Below the pieces are notes generated by a model, which saw only the letters and a list, made by a program, of their open reading frames with translations, was not told where the DNA came from and searched no databases. Below, piece by piece: positions 48,713-57,265 of a stretch of DNA of 64,000 nucleotides (the stretch's first letter is position 1; the number at the start of each line of letters is the position of its first letter). Position numbers and translations under genes: made by a program. The stretch is from Altererythrobacter sp. Root672 (GTDB lineage: Bacteria; Pseudomonadota; Alphaproteobacteria; Sphingomonadales; Sphingomonadaceae), in NCBI RefSeq assembly GCF_001427865.1, contig NZ_LMHH01000001.1, positions 1,178,001 to 1,242,000 of the forward strand. Direction: 5' to 3'.

Positions 48713-48736
48713 ATCCTCCCCGGCACGGGGGAGGAT
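48713..48736. repeat. GC-rich palindrome at the gor stop codon
   Basis: Stem ATCCTCCCC/GGGGAGGAT (48713-48721/48728-48736) with loop GGCACG, overlapping the last stop base of gor. It has the same TCCTCCCC core as the outer hairpins at 5966-6095. There is no T tract after it. Confidence 0.55.
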
Positions 48737-50079
48737 CAGCGCATCAGCACAAGCTCTTCGGCCATGGTCGGGTGAATCGCCATGGTCGCGTCGAAGTCGG
48801 CCTTGCTCAGACCGGCCTTTACCGCAACCGCCGCGCCTTGCAGGATCTCAGGCGCGTCGGGCCCAAGCAGATGGATGCCCACCACCTTGTCCGCATCATC
48901 GCAGATCATCTTGTAGAGGCTGCGCTCGTTGCGCCCCGCGAGGACGTTCTTCATCGAGCGGAAGTCCGAGGTGTAAACCTTGACCGAGCCCAGCTTGTTG
49001 CGCGCTTCGCTCTCGGTCATGCCAACGCCGCACATCGGCGGATGGCTGAACACCGCGCTCGGCACGCAGGAATGGTCGACGGCGGTCGGCTTGTTGCCGA
49101 ACACGGTGTCGGCAAAGGCATGGCCTTCGCGGATTGCAACCGGAGTGAGTTGCACGCGGTCGGTCACATCGCCGACGGCATAGATGCTGTCGATGTTGGT
49201 CTTGCTGAAGCGGTCGACTTTGATTTCGCCCTTGTCGCCCATCTCGACGCCGACTTCGGCGAGGCCGAGCCCCTCGGTGTTGGGCACGCGTCCTGTGGCG
49301 TACATCACAGCATCCACTTCGAGAGGATCATGGTTGGTCATCGACACCTTGAGCACGCCGTTCTCAAGTTTCTCGATCCCGCGGAACTCGGCGTTGAAGC
49401 GGAAGTCGATCCCCTTGGTCAGCGAGATCTGCAGCAGCCGGTCGCGCAGCTGCTCGTCATAGCCCCGCAGTAGTTTGTCGCTGCGGTTGATGATCGTCAC
49501 ATGGGTGCCGAACTCGTTGAAGATGCCGGCGAATTCGTTGGCGATGTAGCCGCCGCCGGCGATCAGGATGCGCTTGGGCAGTTCGTCTAGGTGGAACGCC
49601 TCGTTGGAGGTGATGCCGTGCTCATGGCCGGGGCAACCCGGGACGTGCGGACGCGCGCCGACGGCGATGAGGATGTACTTGGCGGTGACCTTGGTCCCGT
49701 CGCCCAGGGTGACTTCGTTTGGTCCAGTGACGACCGCGCGCTGTGCGATAATCTCGACTTTGTTGTTCTCGAGCGTCTGGGTGTAGAGCCCGTTGAGCCG
49801 GTCGACGTCCTTGAGCACGTTGTCGCGCAGGACCTTCCAGTCGAAAGTGCAGTTCTCGACCGACCAACCGAAGTTCTTCGCGTCCTGCAGGTCCTCGGCG
49901 AAGTGGGCGCCATAGACGAGCATCTTCTTGGGCACGCAGCCGCGGATCACGCAGGTGCCGCCGACGCGGTATTCCTCTGCCACGGCCACTTTGGCGCCAT
50001 AGCTGGCCGCAATGCGGCTGGCCCTTACCCCGCCCGATCCGGCGCCAATGGTGAAGAGGTCGTAATCGTAGTCAGCCAT
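48736..50079 (-). CDS. gor: Glutathione-disulfide reductase
   Basis: A 447-residue FAD-dependent NADPH:GSSG reductase. The FAD-binding GAGSGGVRAS, the redox pair GTCVIRGCVPK (Cys43, Cys48), an NADPH site GGGYIANEFAGI, and the C-terminal HPTMAEEL with the catalytic His-Glu pair are all seen. The start at ATG 50077-50079 was chosen because the pattern begins right there; a longer frame adds 18 unrelated residues. It keeps glutathione reduced, and fits with the peroxiredoxin and thioredoxin elsewhere in the window. The 156 bases upstream form a divergent promoter region. Confidence 0.96.
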   Translation of the reverse strand: MADYDYDLFTIGAGSGGVRASRIAASYGAKVAVAEEYRVGGTCVIRGCVPKKMLVYGAHFAEDLQDAKNFGWSVENCTFDWKVLRDNVLKDVDRLNGLYTQTLENNKVEIIAQRAVVTGPNEVTLGDGTKVTAKYILIAVGARPHVPGCPGHEHGITSNEAFHLDELPKRILIAGGGYIANEFAGIFNEFGTHVTIINRSDKLLRGYDEQLRDRLLQISLTKGIDFRFNAEFRGIEKLENGVLKVSMTNHDPLEVDAVMYATGRVPNTEGLGLAEVGVEMGDKGEIKVDRFSKTNIDSIYAVGDVTDRVQLTPVAIREGHAFADTVFGNKPTAVDHSCVPSAVFSHPPMCGVGMTESEARNKLGSVKVYTSDFRSMKNVLAGRNERSLYKMICDDADKVVGIHLLGPDAPEILQGAAVAVKAGLSKADFDATMAIHPTMAEELVLMR

Positions 50080-50235
50080 GTACGCGCTCCGTGAAGGTGC
50101 GGGGCATATGGCGGGTGCCAGGGCGTTGGGCAACCAGCGCGGACGAGCCGTTCACTCATGTTGCGGAGGGCTTGCGATGCAACGCGGGATATCTGAAGCC
50201 CTGCGCACTGATTGTCGTGAGACTGAGGACGAACC

Positions 50236-51288
50236 ATGCGATCGATCATCTTCTCAATGCTGCTCGCGGCGAACGTCGCGCTGGCCCCTGCTCCGGCGGA
50301 GGCACAACAGTCGCAGACGGACGAAGCGATCACCGCCACGCTGTCTGCCCTCTTGCAAGCGGATGGGAAACGAGCGCGCGAACTTCTGGCGGGTATTCCG
50401 GCCGATGGGCTCGACCCAAAGGATGTGAAGTTCCGGGAATGTGTGTTGGCGCGCCTGGACGGTCCGACGCTTGCTCAAGCTCTCGTCTCCCCGACCACCG
50501 GACAACCCGATGCTTTCGCCGGAGAAGTCCTTGGCCTTTATCGAGAGTATTGGCGGCGCAGCGTCATGGCTCCCGATCAACGCGAGGCCGAACTTGAAAA
50601 GCTTCGTGGACAGCTCGGCCGCCTGCTCGGTTCGGACACGCTCGACCTCGAGATGTTGCTTGAGCAGACCAAGGCGCGGCTCGAAGCCTCGGGCTTTCAC
50701 CTGATCAACGGACAGACCGGCCGGCTCCAGGATCTGATTGTCTGGTCGAAAGAGGATGCCAAGATCGAGAGCGTCACACTGCCTGAAGGCACTGTGCAGA
50801 CGCACGTCTTCTATCTCAACGATTTCCAGAGCCAGGGATGGAGCAGCTATCTCTCCTGCGAGCGGACGGGAACCGGAGGGTGGGCTACGCGAGATGGGCT
50901 CTATGTCATCGTGCCATCATACGAATCTCTGACCGATGAGAATTTCACGGTCAGCTTCCTGGGGCATGAAAGCCAGCATTTCGGCGACTACGAGCGCTTT
51001 CCGGATCTGTTGGGCTGGCAATTGGAATATCGCGCAAAGCTTGCCGAGCTCGCTCTCGCCAACGCGAACCGCGACCGGCTGCTGGCCAAGTTTGCCGGCA
51101 ATCAGGGGGACGACCCGGAGGACGCGCATAGCTACGCGAACCGCCGGGTCCTTTTGACCTTGCGCGAACATCTGGGCCTTGGTCCGCAAGCGGACCTCAG
51201 CACCGTCCCCGTCGACCAGTTTAAGCAGGCCGCCGTTGCCGCACTCCGCGACGATAGCGCGCAGCGGAGTGGCAAGCCGGGAAAATAG
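50236..51288 (+). CDS. Secreted HExxH-containing protein (putative zinc metallopeptidase)
   Basis: A 350-residue protein with a signal peptide (MRSIIFSMLLAANVALAPAP, cut near AEA). The N-terminal half is helical with acidic stretches. Around residues 236-272 lies FLGHESQHFGDYERF followed by WQLEYRAKLAEL: HESQH at 244-248 fits the zinc motif HExxH, and Glu264, 16 residues on, could be the third ligand. The surrounding pattern recalls a small family of conserved exported proteins. No other protease feature is visible, so enzymatic activity is inferred. It is divergent from gor and convergent with the helicase gene. Confidence 0.78.
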   Translation: MRSIIFSMLLAANVALAPAPAEAQQSQTDEAITATLSALLQADGKRARELLAGIPADGLDPKDVKFRECVLARLDGPTLAQALVSPTTGQPDAFAGEVLGLYREYWRRSVMAPDQREAELEKLRGQLGRLLGSDTLDLEMLLEQTKARLEASGFHLINGQTGRLQDLIVWSKEDAKIESVTLPEGTVQTHVFYLNDFQSQGWSSYLSCERTGTGGWATRDGLYVIVPSYESLTDENFTVSFLGHESQHFGDYERFPDLLGWQLEYRAKLAELALANANRDRLLAKFAGNQGDDPEDAHSYANRRVLLTLREHLGLGPQADLSTVPVDQFKQAAVAALRDDSAQRSGKPGK

Positions 51289-51323
51289 CGGCCCTTCGGC
51301 CCAGAAATTCGCAGACGTCTAGA

Positions 51324-53015
51324 TCAGCCCTCTACGGCGCGCGGGCCGCTCGGACGGCCGCCACGGCGGCGATTGCCTCCATTGCCACCGGGACCGCCAT
51401 GTCCATGACCGCCGGGCTTGCCGCCCGGGCGGCCCTGGCCACCGCCGTGACCTTGGCGACGTTCGCCCTGGCCACCGCCGTTGTGTTCGCGGCGTTCGCC
51501 TTGTCCACCACCGTGGGCCGGACGACGTTCGCCCTGACCACCACCGTGAGCCGGACGACGTTCGCCCTGACCACCACCGTGAGCCGGACGACGTTCGCCC
51601 TGTCCAGCACCGTGAGCAGGACGACGTTCGCCTTGACCAGCACCGTGAGCAGGTCGACGTTCGCCTTGACCACCGGCGTGAGCCGGACGACGTTCGCCTT
51701 GACCGTTGGCTTGACCGTGACGACGCTCGCCACGCGGTTCGACCCGAGCTTCGCCGCGCGCATCGCGCTGGGCTTCGGTACGGGTATCGCGGCGCGGCGG
51801 CTGACCGCGGCCGGGCTGGCGACGCGGACCGCGTACCGGCTCGGCGTGCTTGGCCACGATCGCGACCTCTTCACGCAGACCTTCAGGCAGCGGCACCTGG
51901 TCGAGAGTGACCTTGGTCAGGCGCTGGATGTCGCGCAGATAGTCGCGCTCGTCATTGGCGCAGAAGCTGATCGCCACGCCTTCGCGCCCGGCACGCGCAG
52001 TGCGGCCGATGCGATGGACGTATTGCTCGGCGACGTTGGGCAGCTCGAAGTTGACCACGTGGCTCACGCCCGAGATGTCGATGCCGCGAGCCGCTATATC
52101 GGTCGCCACCAGCACCTTGACGCTGCCCTGCTTGAACTCGTCGAGCGCGCGTTCGCGCTGCGGCTGGCTCTTGTTGCCGTGAATGGCGTTGGCGCGGATG
52201 TTGCTCTGGACGAGCTTCTTCACCACGCGGTCGGCACCATGCTTGGTGCGGGTGAACACGAGCACGCGGTCCATCTCGCCGGCCTTGAAGCCTGCGCGCA
52301 GCGTGAGCGTGAGCAGGCCCTGCTTTTCGGGCTGGCCAATGAAGCAGACGTACTGCTCAACGCGCTCTGCGGTAGTGGCAGCCGGAGTGACCGAGACTTG
52401 CGCCGGATCGGACAGATACTGGCCGGCCAGCTGCTTGATCGCATTGGGCATGGTGGCCGAGAAGAACAGCGTCTGGCGCTGCTTCGGCAAGAGCCGGACG
52501 ATCGCACGCAGCGCGTGGATGAAGCCGAGGTCCATCATCTGGTCGGCTTCGTCGAGCACGAGGATTTCGACCTGCGACAGGTCGAGCGCGTTCTGTTCGG
52601 TCAGGTCGACCAGGCGACCCGGAGTGGCGATCAGGATGTCGACGCCGCGCGCCACGTCCTGACGGTTCTTGTTGACCGAGGTGCCACCGAACACGGTGAC
52701 GACCTTGAGGTGCGAGAAGTGCCCGTATTCACGGGCGCTCTCGGCGATCTGGCCAGCCAGTTCGCGCGTCGGAGCGAGCACCAGCATACGGCAGGTGCGC
52801 GGCTTCGGACGCTTGTCGGAGGCGACCAGGCGGTCGATCGACGGCAGCATGAAAGCCGCGGTCTTGCCGGTGCCGGTCTGCGCGATACCCAAAAGGTCGC
52901 GGCCGTCGAGCACGTAAGGGATCGCCTGTTCCTGGATCGGGGTCGGCTGCCCGTAGCCCTTGAGCTCGAGCGCCTGGAGTACGGGCTGCGACAGCCCGAG
53001 TGTTTCAAATGTCAT
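51324..53015 (-). CDS. DEAD-box RNA helicase with Gly/Arg repeat tail
   Basis: A 563-residue RhlE/DeaD-type ATP-dependent RNA helicase. Core motifs are the Q motif GYGQPTPIQEQA, motif I AQTGTGKTAA, Ia PTRELA, DEAD in LVLDEADQMMDLGF, SAT, ARGIDI, and HRIGRTAR. The C-terminal 170 residues are unstructured, with eight copies of an 11-residue GQGERRPAHGG-like repeat (residues 438-525) giving an RNA-binding, RGG-like tail. It probably helps ribosome assembly or cold adaptation. The plus strand opposite the repeats is also open but is not a gene. Confidence 0.96.
   Translation of the reverse strand: MTFETLGLSQPVLQALELKGYGQPTPIQEQAIPYVLDGRDLLGIAQTGTGKTAAFMLPSIDRLVASDKRPKPRTCRMLVLAPTRELAGQIAESAREYGHFSHLKVVTVFGGTSVNKNRQDVARGVDILIATPGRLVDLTEQNALDLSQVEILVLDEADQMMDLGFIHALRAIVRLLPKQRQTLFFSATMPNAIKQLAGQYLSDPAQVSVTPAATTAERVEQYVCFIGQPEKQGLLTLTLRAGFKAGEMDRVLVFTRTKHGADRVVKKLVQSNIRANAIHGNKSQPQRERALDEFKQGSVKVLVATDIAARGIDISGVSHVVNFELPNVAEQYVHRIGRTARAGREGVAISFCANDERDYLRDIQRLTKVTLDQVPLPEGLREEVAIVAKHAEPVRGPRRQPGRGQPPRRDTRTEAQRDARGEARVEPRGERRHGQANGQGERRPAHAGGQGERRPAHGAGQGERRPAHGAGQGERRPAHGGGQGERRPAHGGGQGERRPAHGGGQGERREHNGGGQGERRQGHGGGQGRPGGKPGGHGHGGPGGNGGNRRRGGRPSGPRAVEG
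51441..51704. repeat. Tandem 33-base repeats inside the helicase gene
   Basis: Eight consecutive units of 33 bases (264 bases) encode the 11-residue repeat in the helicase tail. Central units are nearly identical; the outer two are degenerate (ERREHNGG and ERRQGHGG). The number of units could vary between strains without breaking the frame. It is not a CRISPR array, since there are no spacers. Confidence 0.85.
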
Positions 53016-53283
53016 GTTAAATTCTAAACTCGCAATATATGCGTCGGCGCGCAGCCGTAACGGCGCGCGTCAGCGGGTGGCTGAACGACCCGCGTGAAAA
53101 GGGAAGCTCTTTGGCTAAAGAACGAAGCGCGGCCGGGGCGGATTTGTCCGCCAGTTCACGCTGCCGAGGCGCTTCGATGGCGGCCATATGGTTTCGCAGT
53201 TGCGAAATGTCAATCGAATCTTGCGTGAACTAGTAATCTTCGAAAGCTTCGAGAGAGCATCTAACAGTCCGAGAGGGGCGTGA
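53016..53283. promoter_or_regulatory. 268-base divergent intergenic region, helicase/methyltransferase
   Basis: The longest gene-free stretch in the window. It must hold the promoters of the DEAD-box gene (minus) and the ICMT-like gene (plus). The end next to the helicase start is A+T-rich (near 53016-53040), and another A+T-rich segment lies at about 53200-53260. The small open frames here have no ribosome site or pattern. A long leader would fit cold-shock control of such helicases, but I see no defined element. Confidence 0.5.
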
Positions 53284-53856
53284 ATGCGAGGGGACTTTAT
53301 CAAGATCGCCATTGGCTTATGGGCCGTGTGGCTCGTCTCCTGGCACATCGCCGCGCTCTGGCACAGCCAACCCACGGTCAAGGCACCGCGCCGCGATTAC
53401 CGGCTGCATTTTGTAGTGATCGTGCTGGGGTTCTTTCTGATCTTCAATGGCCTGCCGCGGCTTGCGGGACCAATCTTATGGCCAGTCACGCCCAAGCTCG
53501 GTTGGTCCATGATAGCACTGACGGCTGGCGGCATCCTGTTCGCATGGTGGGCCCGGATCCATCTCGGCAAACTGTGGTCGGGCGGCGTCGAGCGCATGGC
53601 CGACCACCGCGTGGTCGAGACCGGGCCCTATGCCCTTGTCCGGCATCCGATCTACACCGGTCTCATCGCGGCGGCGCTGGCGATGGCCGTTCTCCGAGGA
53701 ACGCCATGGGCCTTGGCCGGCGTTGCGCTGTTCGCGCTCGGTTTCGCGCTCAAGGCCAAGGTCGAGGAGCGGTTCCTCGAAGGTGAGCTTGGCGGCTACG
53801 AACAATATCGCGCTCGCGTACCGATGATCGTCCCGTTTATCCGCCTCGGCCGATGA
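53284..53856 (+). CDS. Isoprenylcysteine carboxyl methyltransferase (ICMT/PEMT)-family membrane protein
   Basis: A 190-residue protein with about four to five membrane helices. The C-terminal signature VETGPYALVRHPIYTGLI and EERFLEGELGGYEQYRARV is that of the ICMT/phospholipid-methyltransferase family, which uses S-adenosylmethionine at the membrane surface. Bacteria lack prenylated CaaX proteins, so the substrate is likely a lipid or other hydrophobic small molecule. It overlaps the following MFS gene as ATGA, which suggests a shared role, perhaps modification and export of one compound. Confidence 0.88.
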   Translation: MRGDFIKIAIGLWAVWLVSWHIAALWHSQPTVKAPRRDYRLHFVVIVLGFFLIFNGLPRLAGPILWPVTPKLGWSMIALTAGGILFAWWARIHLGKLWSGGVERMADHRVVETGPYALVRHPIYTGLIAAALAMAVLRGTPWALAGVALFALGFALKAKVEERFLEGELGGYEQYRARVPMIVPFIRLGR

Positions 53857-55076
53857 CCCGCTCCGCTACGTTCAGCCCCCTCGCCCATCGCGTGTTCGCG
53901 CTCGCTATGGCGGGCGTGCTGCTGACCAATCTCGGTAACGCGATCCAGTCGGTCGGTGCGTCCTGGCTGCTCACTGCCGGCGGTGAGCCCGCCGATATCG
54001 TCGCGCTGGTGCAGACGGCGATCAACTTGCCGATCATGCTGCTGGCCTTACCCGCGGGCGCCTGGGCGGACATGCACAACCGGCGGCGGATCATCCTGAC
54101 AGCGCAGACGGGCATGCTGCTGATCTCGCTCGTGCTTGCCTGGCTGGCGCTGTCGGGTAATGCACCGGCTGTTCCGGTACTTATCCTTACCGCGCTGCTG
54201 GCTTGCGGCATCGCCTGCTTCAGCCCGGCGATGGGCGCGTCGATCGGCAGCACTGTCCCACGTGCGGAGCTTGCTGCCGCCGTGGCGCTCAACATCCTGA
54301 TCTTCAACACGGCTCGCGCTGTCGGCCCGGCCATGGGCGGCGCGATCGTTTCGTTCGGGGGCTCGACGGCCGCGTTCCTGGTCAACGCCGCGAGCTATCT
54401 GATCGCCATCGCCATCTACTTGCGCTGGCGCCCCACGCAGGACCTGCCGCAGAACCGGCGCCCGCTGGGCTCGATGATCGCCGAGGGCCTGCGCCACGCT
54501 GCCACCACGCCCCAGATCCGCACGATCCTGCTGCGCGCCCTGACCTTCACGATGACCGGTGCCGCCGCCTGGGCGCTCATGCCGCTGGTCTCGAAGGACA
54601 TGCTGCACAGCGGCTCCACCGTATACGGCGTCCTCCTTGGCTCACTGGGCGCGGGCGCGGTGCTCGGAGCGGCGAGCGCCACCTTCTTCCGCGCCCGCTA
54701 TTCGGCCGAGTTGATCACCCGGACCGCCGGCTTGATCTACGGCCTCGCCTGCGTCGGCGTCGCTCTTCAACCGAGCCTGGGCGCCATGGTTGCACTGCTG
54801 GTCCTCGCCGGCGCCGGGTGGGTCCAGGCGTTGTCAGGCTTCTCCGTCGCTGCCCAGCTGTGGGCCCCGCGCGAGGTGGTTGGGCGGATCGTCGCACTCG
54901 CGAGCGCCGTCACCTTCGGTGGGATCGCGTTCGGCAGCTGGCTGTGGGGCCACTTTGCCGAGGACTATGGCGTGGCAAGCGCGATCATGGCCTCAGGCGC
55001 CGGAATGGTCGTCCTGCCGCTGATCGGCCTGTTGCTACCGATGCCCGCGCACGAGGCGCCGCAGCCGAGCGCCTAG
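53853..55076 (+). CDS. MFS exporter (EntS/MFS_3-like)
   Basis: A 407-residue 12-helix MFS transporter resembling the EntS/MFS_3 group (PF05977-like): early GNAIQSVGASWLLT, the loop motif LPAGAWADMHNRRRII, and GPAMGGAIVSFGG. Such proteins export siderophores or other small molecules, but the substrate here cannot be named. It overlaps the ICMT-like gene at the start (ATGA) and the small secreted-protein gene at the end by 4 bases. No TetR-type regulator lies next to it. Confidence 0.88.
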   Translation: MTRSATFSPLAHRVFALAMAGVLLTNLGNAIQSVGASWLLTAGGEPADIVALVQTAINLPIMLLALPAGAWADMHNRRRIILTAQTGMLLISLVLAWLALSGNAPAVPVLILTALLACGIACFSPAMGASIGSTVPRAELAAAVALNILIFNTARAVGPAMGGAIVSFGGSTAAFLVNAASYLIAIAIYLRWRPTQDLPQNRRPLGSMIAEGLRHAATTPQIRTILLRALTFTMTGAAAWALMPLVSKDMLHSGSTVYGVLLGSLGAGAVLGAASATFFRARYSAELITRTAGLIYGLACVGVALQPSLGAMVALLVLAGAGWVQALSGFSVAAQLWAPREVVGRIVALASAVTFGGIAFGSWLWGHFAEDYGVASAIMASGAGMVVLPLIGLLLPMPAHEAPQPSA

Positions 55077-55552
55077 CGTACGCGGGTGAAGTAGTTGGTC
55101 CGCATCACCGGGACGCCGTTCTCGTTGTAGTAGACGGCCGTCTCAGTCTGCGAGTTGCCGTCGGGAGCGACGGTGTAGATGCGGATCGAACCGGGCACCC
55201 CGCCCTTGCTCAGCGCCATCACCAATACGTTCGGCTCCGGAGTCCGCACAGCGACCGTGTCGGCCTCGCTGCTCCCGGTTGCAGGGGCGGCCGTCCCATC
55301 GAGCGGATAGATCGCCACGCCGTGGCTCTCGCTGCCATCGGCCAGGATGATGTCGACATTGGAGCGGTACTTGCCTTCGCCGGCATCGCTGAAGGTGATC
55401 ATGACGCTTTTCGGCCGCGCCTCGGGCGGGACCGGCAGCTTGGTTACGTCGACCGCCCAGGTGCCAAGGATCGGAGGTCCGCTATCGGCCGAGGCCGGGA
55501 CCGCCTGAAACAAGATTCCTGCTGCCAATCCGATCGCTAATGCGTGTTTCAT
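55073..55552 (-). CDS. Secreted beta-rich protein of unknown function
   Basis: A 159-residue protein with a signal peptide (MKHALAIGLAAGILFQAVPA, cut after ASA). The mature part begins PPILGTWAVDVTKLPVPPEA and proceeds in short alternating strands (SVMITFSD, YRSNVDIIL, SIRIYTVAPDG), as in small lipocalin-like periplasmic barrels. No cysteine is seen in the mature region. The family is not known to me. It is convergent with the MFS gene by 4 bases and lies downstream of pgi on the same strand, 53 bases after that gene's start-side neighbour region. Confidence 0.72.
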   Translation of the reverse strand: MKHALAIGLAAGILFQAVPASADSGPPILGTWAVDVTKLPVPPEARPKSVMITFSDAGEGKYRSNVDIILADGSESHGVAIYPLDGTAAPATGSSEADTVAVRTPEPNVLVMALSKGGVPGSIRIYTVAPDGNSQTETAVYYNENGVPVMRTNYFTRVR

Positions 55553-55605
55553 AACCCTCTCCCAAGACGGGACTCTCTCTTGATGCAGGTCCTTTGCTCC
55601 AGCCT

Positions 55606-57123
55606 TTAGCCAAGGCCCGCTGCCGCCAGCAGCGCTTCCGTGCTGGCATCGAAGCCTTCGCCGCCCTGCTCGATCTTCCGGGCGATCTCTTTGCCCAGTT
55701 CGACTCCGAACTGGTCGAAGGCGTTGATCCCCATCAGGACCGCGTTGGCAAACGTCCGGTGCTCGTGGAAGGCGATCAGCGCACCCAGCGTGGCAGCGTC
55801 GAGGTCGTCCACCAGGATCGTCGCACTCGGCCGGTCGCCGGGATAGGCGCGCGCGAGGTCGTCGCTGGCCTTGCCGGCCATCAGCGCCGCGCCTTGGGCA
55901 AAGCAGTTCATCAGCAGGATGCGGTGATGCGCCGGGTCGAGTTCATCGCCTGGGGCGATGCTGGCGATGAAGTCCACCGGCACGAGGTGGGTGCCCTGGT
56001 GAAGCAACTGGAACACCGCGTGCTGCGCATCGGTGCCTACCCCGCCCCAGGTGATCGGCGCGGTCGGCCCATCGACCGGCTTACCTTCGGCCGTCACGCT
56101 CTTGCCGTTCGATTCCATCTCGAGCTGCTGGAGGTAGCTCGGCAGCAGCCGCAGCCTTTCGTCGTAGGCGAAGACGGCGCGGGTCTGGGCCCCCTTGAGG
56201 CGGGTATAGAGCTGATCGGCGAAGGCGGCGCGCAGCGGCATGTTGGCGCGTCCATCGGCATCGCGGAAGTGCACGTCCACCGTGGCCGCGCCATCGAGCA
56301 TGGCCTGGAAATCCTCCCAGCCCACGGCCATCGCCACGGGAAAGCCGATCGAGGACCAGATCGAATAGCGTCCGCCCACGCTTTCGGCGAACGGAAGGAT
56401 GCGCGTCTCGTCGACGCCCCATTCCACCGCTTTCTCCGGGGCAGCCGTCAGCGCAATCACTCGGCCATAGGCATCGGACACGCCGTTGTCGGTCAGCCAC
56501 TTGAGCGCACTTGCGGCGTTGGTCATGGTCTCGATGGTGGTGAAGGTCTTGCTGGCGACGGCGACGAACGTGGTCGCCGGATCGCAAGCCGCGAAGGCCG
56601 CCTCGAGCGCGACGCCATCGATGTTCGAGACCACATGGACATCGACCAGCGCCAGATCGCGCGCCAGGGCATCGACCGCCAAGGCCGGGCCGAGCGCCGA
56701 ACCGCCGATGCCGATGTGGATCAAATGGCGGACCTCGCCCAAGGCGCCCTCGTGGATCGCCTCGACCAGCAGCCGCATCCGCGCGCACAAGGCAGCCGCC
56801 TCTTCGACGCTCGCTTCCTTGCCCACACCGCGCAGCGACGAGTGCTCGGCAGCACGCTTTTCAGTCGGGTTGACCACCTCACCCGCAAACAGCTTGCGGC
56901 GCATCTCGGCGAAACCCGATGCCGCTGCGAGATTTTCGAAGCCGTCGAGCAGGCCATCGGTCAGGTGGGTCTTGGACCAGTCGAACAACACGCTACCCGC
57001 GCCAATTGGCAACCGCGCGGAGAGCTTGGCCACCCGGTCAGGATCGGCGGCGAAAAGCTCTGCCAGTGTTTCCGCCGGTTGTTCCTTCAGCGCCTTCCAG
57101 GCCTGCGTGCGGCTCTCACTCAA
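55606..57123 (-). CDS. pgi: Glucose-6-phosphate isomerase
   Basis: A 505-residue Pgi interconverting glucose-6-phosphate and fructose-6-phosphate; in sphingomonads with the Entner-Doudoroff route it mainly works in the gluconeogenic direction. Signature stretches are GIGGSALGP, SKTFTTIETM, GGRYSIWSSIGFPVAM, and GINAFDQFGVELGK with the catalytic Lys. The start is uncertain: an ATG at 57153 begins ten codons earlier, but AGGAAAGGGG then falls inside it and makes a good ribosome site for TTG at 57121-57123, which I chose. It is divergent from lepB. Confidence 0.95.
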   Translation of the reverse strand: MSESRTQAWKALKEQPAETLAELFAADPDRVAKLSARLPIGAGSVLFDWSKTHLTDGLLDGFENLAAASGFAEMRRKLFAGEVVNPTEKRAAEHSSLRGVGKEASVEEAAALCARMRLLVEAIHEGALGEVRHLIHIGIGGSALGPALAVDALARDLALVDVHVVSNIDGVALEAAFAACDPATTFVAVASKTFTTIETMTNAASALKWLTDNGVSDAYGRVIALTAAPEKAVEWGVDETRILPFAESVGGRYSIWSSIGFPVAMAVGWEDFQAMLDGAATVDVHFRDADGRANMPLRAAFADQLYTRLKGAQTRAVFAYDERLRLLPSYLQQLEMESNGKSVTAEGKPVDGPTAPITWGGVGTDAQHAVFQLLHQGTHLVPVDFIASIAPGDELDPAHHRILLMNCFAQGAALMAGKASDDLARAYPGDRPSATILVDDLDAATLGALIAFHEHRTFANAVLMGINAFDQFGVELGKEIARKIEQGGEGFDASTEALLAAAGLG

Positions 57124-57265
57124 CGGTGTTTCCCCTTTCCTATATTCGGGCATAGCGGCTAAGGCCTCGCCCCATGATAGGCCAACGCAATCGCATCGAT
57201 CCTAGCCAGGACAAGCTGCCATTGCGCCGGACTGCGTCATCTGTGTCAACTTCGGTAGCAGGCCA

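Noticed and set aside
51441-51704. CRISPR-like array
   Set aside because: The 33-base units are contiguous with no spacers, and they encode protein in frame.
51399-53027. A 542-codon plus-strand frame with TTTFAL-type repeats
   Set aside because: It is the complement of the helicase and its 33-base repeats; the repeat pattern is inherited from the real coding strand.
53115-53381. An 88-codon frame in the gap before the ICMT-like gene
   Set aside because: It overlaps the start of a recognised gene in antisense and has no ribosome site or pattern.
55594-57162. A 522-codon frame opposite pgi
   Set aside because: Exact antisense of a housekeeping gene with Arg/His-rich sequence; no support.
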